Source of the DNA: Grifola frondosa
Lineage: Eukaryota > Basidiomycota > Agaricomycetes > Polyporales > Grifolaceae
Length of the DNA stretch: 64,000 nucleotides
Direction of reading: 5' to 3'
NCBI GenBank assembly: GCA_001683735.1
Contig: LUGG01000035.1
Coordinates: forward strand, 1-64,000
Shown here: in pieces, positions 34,604-46,129 of the stretch
Layout of the letters: each line of letters starts with the position of its first letter
How positions within the stretch are numbered: position 1 is the first letter of the stretch
Notes under the pieces: generated by a model
What the model saw: the letters and a program-made list of their open reading frames with translations, nothing else
The model's database searches: none
Told to the model about the DNA's origin: nothing
Position numbers and translations under genes: made by a program

Positions 34604-35090
34604 ACAACTAGACAGTGGATTGTCGCTGCATTGGGGAGGACCAGGGACAGTGTGCAGTTTCAAACATATCGCATTCAGAGCTATTCCATTCCCTTCACTA
34701 AAAGGCCTCGATATATATGTTGCGGAACATACGACAGATACCGTTACTATCTAGCCAGAGGACGAATTGATGGCATTGTTCCTTCCTATCTCGACTTTGT
34801 CTTCTTTAACAATCGAGGCCCCTCCGGCATTCCTTCGGACGTTCTTCCGTTTCCTAGGACACCAAGACCTATCCGTTCTACCAAATCTATCATTAATCAC
34901 CTTCATGTATTTCGATATCAAAGAGTTGCGAATCGAGCTTGAACAGCTCCCAGGTTACCTAAACGCTCGTGGAACGCGTCTATCTGCCCTGAACTTCTTA
35001 CTCCTCGGTTGTGAGACGTTGCCCCAAAATGTGCTTTCGCAATTGGCGAATATTGCAGATAAAGTGGCAATTTCAAAAGGTGAAGCGTAG
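34604..35090 (+). pseudogene. Tandem partial duplicate of the F-box gene 3' end
   Basis: From TGGATTGTCGCTGCATTGG (34616) the DNA follows 33988-34455 at an offset of about 627 bp. The translation resumes as LFLPISTLSSLTIEAPPAFL, FRFLGHQDLSVLPN and LRIELEQL, but an in-frame TAG precedes it (near 34753) and no F-box is present. Confidence 0.85.
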
Positions 35091-35234
35091 GATGATGCAA
35101 ACGTTCCTGGTGAGTTCTGGACGTTGGCTTTTCTCGTGTCCCTCTTCGCGTCGCTTATCCTTATGTTGGTTTCAATGTAATGCCGCCGTCATGCGAAACA
35201 CTGTGGTGGTGGGCGCATTTCTGAATAGCGATGT

Positions 35235-35487
35235 TCAATGAGGTGGCACAGTCGGAAATAGAAGGGATTGAAGACAGACAGATTTGTTCGACACGGTGAA
35301 ATGACTATCAAGTTTTGTAACAGTTCAATGGTAGGCAGTAAATTGGAAGCCGTGTTGGTTGCGTGCCGCGGGGCGATTGTTGGAGAGCAGACATACACAG
35401 GATCGCCTGTAGAATTCAAGAACGGTATCAACGTTGAACGTTGACTATGGTATACAGCCCAGTACTTATCTGTTTTTTGTTTTGTTT
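35235..35487. repeat. Dispersed repeat, split copy, right half
   Basis: Matches 31098-31347, starting at TCAATGAGGTGGCACAG and ending near TATCTGTTTTTTG, just before the PH-domain gene. Confidence 0.75.
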
Positions 35488-35591
35488 TCGTGGAAGACGT
35501 GACGTGATGTGTGTGACGGTCGAGAATTGTGCTTCCTGATTTGGCTAGCGGGGGTCTGCTCCGGGACACGACGAGGGACGCGCCCGACGCG

Positions 35592-38500
35592 ATGAGCCGC
35601 CCTACTCCCTCAGCGTCCGCATCAGCCTCTGCATCCTCCTCTTCGCCGTTCGGCTCATCTCTTATTCCCATCGCCTGCCGGTTCGGTGCGCCTCCAGCTT
35701 TTCTCCTCCTCTCGTGCTGACTCGCCCGCCCAGTGAGCACCGACCAATGGCTCGTCACCCACCTTGACCCGTCCCTCTCCATCTCACACGTCAAGCAAGC
35801 TCTCCTCTCTCGCTTCCTTCCTGACCCTGAACACGTACCTTTGTCCCCAAGACCGAAGACCCGCCGCACCCGTGCCCTATCTCCCATCACATTTTCGTCC
35901 CACGGTCATTCCAGTGCAGGAATAGACGATGACGACGACCTTGAAGATGAGGATGTCTCGTTTGATGACCGTTACAAGTATCCCGCTCGCCCTTCTGCTC
36001 CGAAGCCTCCCGCACCACCTCCTTGTCCCACACATTATACCCTGATATCCTTCTCTACCACCCAACTTCTCGAAGATCACTTCTCGCTTGCTTGGTACGG
36101 CATTCGTCCCCACGAATTGCTCGAGCTCCATCCTCCTGCTCCAGCTTTACTTTCACTCCCTCGATCTCTTCTTGACGAATATGTTTCTCCCTACTTCGAA
36201 GCCCGTGTATGGGCTCTGCGCGTGGTCGGCAGCGAACTTGATGTCGCACGTGGGCGCACAGATGATAGCGCAGTGAAGAAGAGTGCGCAGAAGAAGAAGC
36301 TCGCGCTCGAATGGCGCGAACGCTGGGCGGTGATTCATCGAGGAATATTCATGCTCTGTAGAGAGCGCAATGTGAGTCGTTATTTTCAATATTCTCGTCT
36401 ACAGCAGCTTGGTGTCCCATATTTGCAAGAGCTTTGCTGCGCCGGGGCCATCCATGATAACACTCTGAACGTGTCTCAACATGGTTATCTGTTGATGTTC
36501 TCATAACTCCCGGAGCTCTGGGAGAGATATTGAATATGTCACGTAGGAGCACGTCTTCCGTGGATGTCATGCCGCGTGCCTATTCTGCCATCCTGTAGAA
36601 GGCGGAGAACGAGGTATGCGAGTTGTGGGACCATGTTTCTGCGCTTCTTGGCCAAGGGCATCAGTCTAATAAGCCCACTCGAAACTCGAAATGCACTGCT
36701 GAGCGCACGTTGAGGGAGGCAGAATAATGACGTGCTGGATTTGCTTTTGTGACTTCCCTGCATCTCGTGCACGATGGTCCCGCTGGCTTGTACCATGATG
36801 AGATTGTGCGATTGAACGAGGTTGGCGTATGGTGGCGGCCAGTGCTGGTGGATTCATAGCCATGCCCGCGATTTATGCATCTGTGCTCCCTCCGTACGGA
36901 GTCAGAGTAAGAGACTGCAGTACGAATTTATATGCTGGGCATCTTAGTTTTTGTCCCGTCATCATCCACCCCCCGCTTACGACTGTGCAGGTGGCATGCG
37001 AGCTTACCCTCTTACTCAGGACTCAACTTCGTTGCATGCTTCCCCGCTATCGGCGCTACGCGCACTCCGTGACGGCACACACGTCCCTGCCCGTGCACAG
37101 TCATCACAACACATTATATGCGCCCAATTCCAAACACATCAAGCGCGCGGGAGCGGCAGCGAGGCCGGCGGTGGGTGGTGGCGGCGGGGCTCGCGCGATA
37201 CTCTGGTTAAAACAGGTACAGGTGAGGCATGGGATGCATTTGCAAGACGGGGGAGTAAGACCGGTATAGAGGATGCAGACGATGCACAGGACGACACTAT
37301 ATGGGTTGTGCTGGACATGGGCGACTCCGCAGGTAAATGCCTTCCTTCATCCCATGATTTGATCTCTATGTGCTGACTATACATAGCGTACGCACACCTC
37401 CTGCGCATTCTCCACCGACACGCACCTCGTTCATGTGTATCTTCCTTTGCTGCGCTGCGCTCGCCGATCTCTCCCATGGCGCATCCGCTTCCCGACGTGG
37501 GCTATACTTTCCCTCCTCCCCCAGACTCCTCACCGTCTTCCCTTCCGCTCCTTCCCGCATTTGAACTCGTCTCTCCCGCACCCTCGCCACATGTTCCCCG
37601 CTCACTCCCCTACTCTTCTCCGCTCGAGGGTCGCACACCCACTCAACACCATGACACTCCACGCCCCAGCCGCGCACTCGCTATCGAAACAAGGTTTGAA
37701 GCAGAGGAGGGGTTACCATATCCAGAATGGCGCCTTGCGCTCACGCGGAAAGCACGGAAAGCGGGGCTCGGCGCGGTCGGCCGCGCGATGGAGCTGGTGA
37801 TGTTCGGGGAGGAAGACGAGGGCCCCGGAAGCGACGAGGAGGCTCATGAGCGACGAAGCTCGTCATCAAGTAGACATGGCGACGTCGGTCGGAACGAGGA
37901 CCAGAGTGCGGCGGATAACGGTGGGGAGACTCGCGCCCGTGGCACGCACGTACACATGCGTGGACAGACAACCTGAGCGACGAGAGCAGTGGCTCTGGGG
38001 ACTCTGACGTGAGCGAGGCAGAGTGGGTGGGTTGGATGGCGGACCTCCCGCGCCAGAGAAGAGTACAAGCGCGCGCAAGGGAGAGGCAGCTCGTGCACTC
38101 GCTCTCGACTGGTGACACGGCAGCACAGTGGGGAGCAAGTTGGGGAACTGAGTGGGGTGGCGCGAGCACTGCAGAAGACAGCGGAGAAAGCTCGCCTGCG
38201 AGCGCGGGCTGGAAGGGCAAGCGCAGGGAGGTATCTGGGCGCAGCGCACACAGCCGCACGCTTTCAAGCTACTCTTCCGCGGATTCACTCCTTCGCCGCA
38301 CCGTGCGGGGACCGCCAACCGACGACGTCCCGCCACGCGCCGCGTCCGCATCCCCGCCGCCGCACCGCATGCAGGGGCGTCCGTTGTCACCTCTTTCCGC
38401 GCAATTGGATGACGAGTTCGATGGCGATAGTAGCGAGGGGGACGTGCACCTCCACCGCGCTCTGTATGGGCGCGAGGAGCTCGCGCGTCAACGCTCATTC

Positions 38501-38914
38501 GAGCCAGGGTTGCGCATACAGGGCGCAATGCCGATACCGATGTCCATGTCGATGACAGCGGTCATGCGGACGACGACGAGCACAGTGAGCGTGGGTTACA
38601 AAGCAGAGCCGGAGCGCGCGCGCTCGCCGCTGTTCGAGGGCGCAGCGAGCTTGTGGTCCCCAGGCCGCAACAAGGGCAAGAAGGCGAAGGAGAAAGAGAA
38701 GGAGAAAGAGAGGGACACCGGTGCGGAGCGCCGGAGACGTGAGAGGGCGACAGAGGGCTCGAGTGGGCGTCAGGCCTTGTTGCGCCCAGTCACCCTGAAA
38801 GTTCCGCGGGGCTTGGGACGGTCGACATCGAAAATCGACGCTGAGGCTGAGCCTGCGCTTTCGGCGTCAAGCAGCTTGGAGAGTATCCGGTTCGTTAGTT
38901 CCGTGAGCGATTGA
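35592..38914 (+). CDS. Large PH-domain protein with an unusually long second intron
   Basis: Exons 35592-35685, 35734-36371, 37020-37332, 37387-37920 and 37968-38914 join in phase and give 841 residues. After a Ser/Ala-rich start comes STDQWLVTHLDPS, an acidic linker, and a PH-like fold split by intron 2: WRERWAVIHRGIFMLC before it, and SPLSALRALRDG, QHIICAQF and WVVLDMGDSAAYAHLLRIL after it. Then follow a proline-rich segment, LPYPEWRLALTRKARKAGLG, WVGWMADLPRQ and a long disordered basic/serine-rich tail. PH domains bind phosphoinositides or protein partners; this protein probably scaffolds at membranes, which is inference. Intron 2 is 648 bp, while the other three are 47-54 bp. Composition shifts to GC-rich from exon 3 on. 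Confidence 0.8.
36372..37019. other. Expanded intron with inserted DNA
   Basis: The donor is AAT|GTGAGT and the acceptor CTTACTCAG|GAC; both are good, and phase 0 is kept. Inside lie stretches that look like former coding DNA, for example AENEVCELWDHVSALLGQG in the plus frame from about 36600, then stops. Roughly 600 bp seems to have been gained. Confidence 0.6.
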
Positions 38915-39410
38915 AGGGGCGCTGGTTAATTATTCGCATTTATTATGTTGGAAGAGGGAATGTTGCTTCCCTGATGTAGCCTCATGCCACAATGGTGCAT
39001 CTCTATGGCTTCATGTGGTCAATAACTATTTCTTGTTATTATCTGGTGAGTCTGACCTACACGGGCATGGGTCTCTAATTATTCATTCCTTTGCCACAAG
39101 CTAAGATGGACTCTTGCCCAAGGGCAATTGTTTTGCTGTGTACGATGTTTGGACCGAACAAGCTGACGCCAGATGACTGATATATTATCGGAGGCAGCCC
39201 TTGCTAGTGCCGGAATTTGGGCCACGGTTTCTTCGCTGAGGTTGTGGCTGCGCCCCCATCATTCTACTTAGTTTCGATCTGTCACATTCAAAAATTCCCT
39301 AGCAGTGCATTGATCAAGGACGCCGTGCTTGCAGTGCGTCACAATGACGGAATCAGTACAAAAGCCTCGATTGTAAGCCCCGTCGTTGCATCACCCCCAA
39401 ATTTGTTACC
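38915..39410. other. Intergenic
   Basis: Terminator region of the PH gene and promoter of the next gene. No coding feature is seen. Confidence 0.4.
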
Positions 39411-41168
39411 ATGAACGTTATCGAACAGACGTATGGTATGTCTTTCACTTGCCACTATTCTTAGTCGCATCCTATCTATCTCGCTTAGGCGGTCCAGCAT
39501 CCATTGTGGTTTTGGATCAAATTGCCGGCGGAATATTCCTGTAGGTTGCATGTTGACTATATCCGACATTATTTGACTATCTTTCAGGTGGGAATGGGCG
39601 ACTACACTATACTTTGATTGGAGACTGCTTTCGTCAGGTACCGCAGAGCGGCGCTGGCCGACCATCGTGAGTGCATCTTGCATATGCGCTCAGAGCTTGT
39701 ACTTAATAGTATCTGAGCAAACGTTATCAGCTGTATATCTTCAGTCGCCTTGCCGCTTTGGTTACGGTCTTCTTGCAATTTCTTGGTCTCAACCTCGTGC
39801 TCGAATCTCCATTCAACTGCGATGTGAGTCTTTTATTTTTGCCAGGTTGCATTTTTGTGCTTATCCCCTCATTAGGCGTTGTCTCTCGCAATTGTGGTCA
39901 GTAAGATCCACACTCGCATAATACGTGCGCAATCATGAGCGTACTATCATGCTTCAGATGTTCGCCTATCTGTCCATGCTACTCTCCTCTGCCCTCATCG
40001 CCCTTCGAATGTGCGTGGATTAATTATTTTCGTCTCCTGATCAAGAGTCTTACGGTGCATAAAGCATTGCAATCTGGAATCGCAAGATACCGGTGGTGCT
40101 TTTTGCCAGCGTGGCATTTCTCGCAAACTTTGCATGTTTACTTTATGGTGAGTTTCCGGATAATGATGGATAGAATGATCTCATAATGAATGGGCAGGAA
40201 TTATATTGGTAAAATATGTCACCAAATGGTGTCGATATCATTGTCCTCACCACACTTGCCTAGAATAATGGCTCTGTACTCAAACCCGCCGCTACCGTTT
40301 GTATGGACATGGATGCCGTTAGAGACAAGCTGAACATAATCGTCGCCTTTGTTACTGATGTACTGATGCTCATTGTGATGATGATTGGAATCTGGAGAAT
40401 GAGAGGATCTGGGAGCCTCTGGCGAGTAGTTTATTACCAGGTAAGAGATGCGACACGATTGTGGTCTCTCTAACCTTCTTATGCTCCCGCGCAGGGCATC
40501 ATCTGGCTTCTCTTTGCTGTTCTCTGCTACAGCTCTCTTATTGTCAGTATGTTTCCATTATTTACGGTGTTATGTTCTAATGCCACCTTTCATACTCAGA
40601 TCCTAATCTTACTGCATCTTGATGGTGAGATTCATTTTAACACAGATTTAGACGTGCTAATACCTTTCCGTAGAAGCATTATATTCGGTACGATGTCAGG
40701 TTTTCGAGCTATGACCATAATTAACAGCACATATTCCACAGTTGTTCCCTGTGCCACTCGGTGGCGTTATACTATTGCTTTCTGTTGCCAAATCTCATAG
40801 TATGCGATTTTAGCTGTAGCGATGTAAGCATAACAAGACTGTGATATCGGGATTCATTCAAATTGAATTGATCATCAGGACTATATGCGCAACGCGCATG
40901 CATCGCGGTCTATATGAATATGCAAATCCAAACAAAACAGAAGTGTTAGTTCCTAGATGCCATCTTGTCCTTCAATACTCAATTGTTATTACAGGCCCAC
41001 AAACGGGGCACATACGACTTTACAATTCTGCCGCGGCTCACTTGCGACGCGAGACATGGAATCAAGAATGTCGCTGGCTGTGAGTGCCCATATTTTCGTC
41101 TCATATTCTGCCTTTCTGAATGTCTTCAGAATGCACCCAATACAGACGTGAGGTATTCAGAGGAATAA
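39411..41168 (+). CDS. Multi-pass membrane protein, same family, copy 4 of 4
   Basis: It has the same exon plan as copies 1-3, in frame throughout. It starts MNVIEQTYGGPAS (exon 1 only 25 nt), followed by GGIFLWEWATTLYFDWR, YIFSRLAALVTVFLQFL, FAYLSMLLSSALIALR, IAIWNRKIPVVLFASVAF, VTDVLMLIVMMIGIWRMRG and GSLWRVVYYQ. Short exons for EALYS and LFPVPL and a 10-nt exon then lead to TICATRMHRGLYEYANPN and a polar tail ending TAA at 41166-41168. Intron donors, including the one after ALRI, are normal GT. It is the most diverged of the four, more like copy 3 in the WEWATTLYFDW region. It sits tail to tail with the tRNA-synthetase gene. Function unknown. Confidence 0.72.
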
Positions 41169-41350
41169 GATGCTGGACCGGTTGTGCGATTGCTTCTTGT
41201 GCTACTTGTAGCAAGTTCAATCTTGCTGGACTCCAGCTAATAAATCACTCGTGGCATCTAGATTTCGCGGTGAGGGGGACCGACTGTGCTACACGTTCGT
41301 CCGCATCTAACGATTCACATATTATCGTGTCTACTATTGGGCAACGAGGC

Positions 41351-44124
41351 CTAAGTATGATCATCGGCTCTCCCAGATCCAATGTCGGCCGCCTTACTCG
41401 CCAGATTCGCCGCTTTCCCGTCCGGGATACGAATGAACTCCAGCTTCCTCGATCCGGCCCCTTGTCCATCATCGACGACACCATCGAGGATATAATATCC
41501 CTTTCGCTCGAACTAACAAGAGCGCAAGACGACGTCAATGATAGCTTGAACAGAAGAGATTCTAACGACACACATACCTGTATGATATCACCCTTATGCA
41601 GGTCCAGCACACTCGCCTCCGCAACGGCCTCCTGGCGAAACTCGGTAACAGGCGTGATCACGTCCTCCAAGTCGTCGTTCTCGCCAAGCTTCTTCTTCGT
41701 GATGAGATAGTCATAGTCCAGGAGAGTGACGTCTACAAGAGGATGCTTCGCGATAGGTGACACCAACCACGTTATCTTCTTCTCAGTCTTCCTGAAATCT
41801 CCGTCCAGTTTCAAATCCATAGATATTCCGGTGATCAAACCGGACGACGAGACCGTGCGCGAGCGCACTACGGCATTCCCCCAAGACATAAGAGTAATCT
41901 GGGCGACATAATTCAGTTCGCGATGGAGCCCCAATTCACCTCCGGATACCTACCTCTTCGTCATCGCTGAACGAAGCCGCGTCGACCTGCTCGATGAGAA
42001 CGGAGGACCCATACACCGTAGTCTTCTCTCCGGCATCTGCATTCTTCTTATGCTTCGGCTGCAGCTTTGTCTCATACTCCGTAGGTCCTCCAAGGATCGT
42101 CACCGGAACCCTGCAACATAGAAACCATTCAGCACTCCAACAATCCGTCCCTCGTTGATCGATAACCCTCACACGTCGTCCTTGAGCACTGCCCAGAATC
42201 GGGGCGCAACAGGGTCTATGATCTTCTTGTTGAGCGCCCAGATGGAGTCCCACTCGAGGGAGACGACTGCCTGCGAAGGTCCCTGGGACAACATGAATTG
42301 TCGGATGGCTTCGACAGTCATCCCACGACGGCGGATCCCTAGGAAGAACGAAGGTCGGTGTGTGATATGAGAATCATGAATAGGTTATCTTACCTCTAAC
42401 AGTCGGGAAACGCGGATCGTCCCATCCACGAACAAGACCGCGGTCAACAAACCACTGCAGCTTTCGCTTTGACAAAAGCTAGTCGAAGAACGTCACGTAA
42501 ATCATTCGTCACAATGGATGCAGACGGTACGTACGTATAGATAAAGTTTAGACGGCTGATGTACCATTTGTAAAGATCAACATTAAGGAATGCGCGTGAC
42601 GGACATGAACGCACCTGAAATCCCACACAGATACTGGTCGTAAAGCTGAGAGCTTCGATCATCCAAAGATACTGCGGGTTTCTGTCTCGATATTCGTTAG
42701 TCCTGAGCGCATGTGTCACGCCTTCCAGTGAGTCCACGATGGGACATGCAAAATAGTACGTCGGATAGATCTTCCATTTGTCCCTGCGTTTCGTAGAGAA
42801 TATTGAGTTGTAGTAGGCAGCCACATGACGAAAATGCGTACCCTGTTCGGTGATGAGGCATGAGATTCGTGCGATAAATAACAGGATCGCGAAGAGCCTT
42901 ATTGGGATTATCAACACTTATCTTCGCTCGGATACACCAGCGAAGGCCTTCCTCAGTCCCAGCGCTCATCTCGACGAATCGTTGTAGGTTGTCTTCGACT
43001 GTGGCGTCGCGCCGACCAGAAGGTACCCATGCCACCGTTCATGAGCCATCTGTGACTGCGGACCATGTTGCTTCGAGGGGCACGGACAAGGAAAGTTGCG
43101 TGGCTGAGAGTTGTCGGTGTCATCTGCGTAGGCCTTGCCGGTCTCTATCATTTTGATGGCAAAGGCATGGAGCTGCGGAAAATAGTCTGACGTGTGCGAA
43201 ACGGAATCTCCGACGATGTTGAGGAGGCGAAGGTCTTCTAGGATCGTGTCCTCAAATTCGGTCTAGTTAATAGGATGGTCGGTTTCGAATCACAGACAAC
43301 GAGACGCTGAACGCACCCGTTCCTTGGACGGGTTGGTGTCATCGAAGCGAATGATTAACTTCCCTTTGTACATCTGGGCAAAATACTGGTTTAGCATGGC
43401 AGCCTTTGCGTGACCTATATGCAGATATCCACTGGGCTCAGGTGGAAATCGCGTGACTACATCTCCCATGATGGCATTTGGAAGACCTAGAGCAAATGAC
43501 GAGGCCGTCTTTGAAGCAGATCGTGCGTTCGCGATTTTGGCCTCAAGAAGAGAAGCGAGGAGAAACTGAGTAGCGGGAAGACTTTCCATAAAGGAGAACC
43601 ATCGGAGTAGGTGTAGATGACGCTGGTTTTTTAGAAGACCCACAAGCTTCACGGAACCTGTGAAGCGTGAATAAAGGTAAATGGTAAGCAAATCTTGACT
43701 AGCCTTTAATTGCACCCCAGATGACCCAATCTGCTACCGTAATATCATGGCCAACTAGAAAAGTTCGAAACGCAAGGTGCTCATCTAGAAAATCAAGAGC
43801 GGCCAGGGTCATATCATACGCCACAAGCGTCGGCAGCGTCCTCGCCAGAGACAAGAACTCCTCCGTCTATGATCTTCACTTCAACAGACAGTTGTACATG
43901 ACAAAAATAATGTGACCTACCTTATTACTGTTTCCTGCAAAACCATACATGCCCTGGAGCGCACTGACGATACTATCCTCGGATTCGATCTTGGACCCAT
44001 CGATCTCGAGGATCGGGATGGTAGCGGAGGAATCGAAGATCAGTTCAGCTTGGTGTGTGTAGCATGCTAAAGCTGCCGCTGCATAAGGAAACGTTGCCAC
44101 AGAGCTAATCAATCGTCCAGGCAT
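41351..44124 (-). CDS. Glutamyl-tRNA synthetase, cytosolic eukaryotic type (two apparent one-base slips)
   Basis: Charges tRNA-Glu with glutamate using ATP. The minus-strand order is an N-terminal GST-like domain (from 44124), then the class I catalytic core with HIGH in [11 protein letters not shown] (about 43415), [43 protein letters not shown] and SKRKL as the KMSKS equivalent (about 42470). Next come the anticodon-binding beta-barrels ([21 protein letters not shown]) and the end GRADDHT-stop. Two frame changes are visible. At 43026-43028 one base is missing in a G-run between HERWHG and [12 protein letters not shown]. At 42642-42644 one extra base lies in a T-run before LRPVSVWDF. One intron appears to use a GC donor (43703). 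The enzyme is essential, so errors in the assembly or a second, dying copy are both possible. Confidence 0.85.
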
Positions 44125-44874
44125 GGGCAGCGACGGATATTAAGACAAAGGACCATTCCTAGTATGCGAATATGAACTTGAACTCCGTTCGGGTTTTGCC
44201 GGAAGACTTGGCCCTGACTCATGTTATCGTTTTCAAATTCAACGTTCAACGTGCAACTTTGAAGACCGTCAAACCGGTTGCACTGTGTAAGGTATACATG
44301 CAGGTGATCACTAATTGTGGTAAATGCTGGCATTATCTCTTTAGATGTGCGGTAATCAGCCACCAATGCCCGCATAAGTATATATCTCGAATGGCTTCCC
44401 GCCGCTTGTCAATGATGCGCAGCCCCTGGTGGTGCATGTTTTTCTGATGTTCTGAGCAGGAATGGAAGATGCCGCATTCAAGAAAAGACAGAATATCATG
44501 GGATGGGTTATCTGTGAGTCATAAGACCCGTGCTGGAGAAGATATGTCATTGAAGACACGTTCTCGAAGCGTTCCATGCTGTGCGATGCGATGCAAGCTA
44601 TTATATTCAATGGTCACGCTTCATCGATATCCGACAAGACAGTGCTCATGCTATATATGCTATCTCTGCTTCTATCTCTGCAGTGCCTCGGCATTCTGCG
44701 TTCACGTACGACAGCCATCGATCTCAACTTCAACCTGTGCCGCCTGGGACCGGTTACCCTGTTGTCGACTCCCGCATCCTGGCAGCCTGGGACATATAAG
44801 TTTTCATCACAGTATCACAGTCTCGTCCCTATTGATCTCCTCGATCACAACTCTCTTCCTCTTGGATCACAGAC
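44125..44874. other. Divergent intergenic region
   Basis: This is the shared upstream region of the minus-strand synthetase and the plus-strand MLKL-like gene. GACATATAAGTT at about 44789 is a plausible TATA box for the latter. No gene is recognised. Confidence 0.4.
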
Positions 44875-45818
44875 ATGGGACTGGCCCGCAGGTGGCGCCC
44901 ACGGCGCCCGCCTGACGACTGTGCCGGAGTCGCATTGCGGAGTGGGGCGAAGACCGTTCTCCAGATCTTGAACAGTCTTGCTGGTGGTACTTCTGTGCCT
45001 TTCCTTCAGGCTGCCACACAGTCGACGCTCCATATTATCCAATTAGCTGCAGTACGCCTGATCCGTCGCAGCCTTTCGAAATAGGGCGCTAGCTAACGAA
45101 TAGCAAATTACAGGACGTGAAACAGAACCGCGATGACTGCATCGCGCTCGCGCAACTCGCCGGAGAGATCATGCAGGCGGTTTTGAGTACAACGAGTGGA
45201 GTGGAGGAACATCTCTTCGACCCGCAAATAAAGGAAGATATTCTTGAGCTACAGACGTGAGTGATCGGTTTTTGGGTCCTTACGCCCTAATAAGCATTGT
45301 ATTGACGTCGTCTCCCAGCACGTTGGACTCAATATATGACACGATGCTTCGGCTATCGAAGCTTAGCAAGCTCAAACGTATTGTCATGCGGGACAAATAC
45401 GCCGCCAAATTAGGGGACTACAAAAGTCGCCTTCAAAACGCTGTCTTGATTTTTAACGTATGTACAATAGCATTTTGACTGGTGAAACTCTTTCTGATCT
45501 GAAGGCCAATATTCCACAGATCAAGAATGGCCTCAGCCAGCGCATACTCATCATCGCGCACACCACGAGCTCGCAATGAAGTTGCAACAAATTGACGAGA
45601 AGATTGATGCGACAACGGTCATCTCAAGAAAAATTCTGGAGACGAACGTCGTCACCCATGAGTGGAGTGTAATTCTCGGGACGAACGTCGTCGCCCGTGA
45701 GTCTAGTTCCATCAAACACATCTCCCCGAATCATGCTCACATGAGATTGTTTATCTCTTATAGTATTGTGTGTTTTATTCTAAGTGGCATTTACGTGGCA
45801 CGAGGAAGAGAGCAATGA
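44875..45818 (+). CDS. MLKL N-terminal-like (HeLo-type four-helix bundle) protein with C-terminal helix (one-base slip)
   Basis: Exons are 44875-45051, 45114-45256, and about 45321-45457, with a last one from about 45520 to 45818. The sequence LQILNSLAGGTSVPFLQAA, then STLHIIQLAADVKQNRDDC and LAGEIMQAVLS matches the fungal version of the MLKL N-terminal domain. In animals and plants such four-helix bundles permeabilise membranes in regulated cell death; in fungi most are uncharacterised. LDSIYDTMLRLSKL continues the bundle, MKLQQIDEKIDATTVISRKI looks coiled-coil, and LFISYSIVCFILSGIYVA is a C-terminal hydrophobic helix. Between HTTSSQ and MKLQQ one A seems missing at 45575-45576. No kinase or NTPase domain is attached. 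The cell-death role is inference from the fold. Confidence 0.6.
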
Positions 45819-46020
45819 GCATGGATCGCCTTGATTTTGCAGCAGCATTGGCAGGCGCCACACATATGTGACACGATTAGGTGTAAGCCACACGGCTATT
45901 TTGATGAGTGCTGACTCGCTGAGACACTCTTACGTTGTAATAGTTCTAATCGATCTTGAGAAAAACTGCTGCATCATCAAGGGCTTCATGCAAAGCATGT
46001 CTTCCTTATGCTACGTGGGG
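45819..46020. other. Intergenic
   Basis: No feature is recognised before the fold-back repeat. The stretch after the repeat, 46130-46612, likewise shows none. Confidence 0.4.
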
Positions 46021-46129
46021 TACCTTCATTCGTCGGCCACACACCGCCGCACATCTGGCATCAGACGGCTACTGTCTGTAGCCGCCCGATGCCGGATGTG
46101 CGGCGGTATGTGACCCGTTAATGAAGATA
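46021..46129. repeat. Long imperfect palindrome (fold-back)
   Basis: Arms of about 50 bp (46021-46072 and 46078-46129) are inverted copies separated by TGTCT. Both arms contain the core CCGCCGCACATC(T/C)GGCATC and end in GGCTAC next to the loop. The outer ends read CTTCATT on both sides. It could be a fold-back transposon remnant, an inverted target for recombination, or a hairpin RNA source. Confidence 0.8.
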
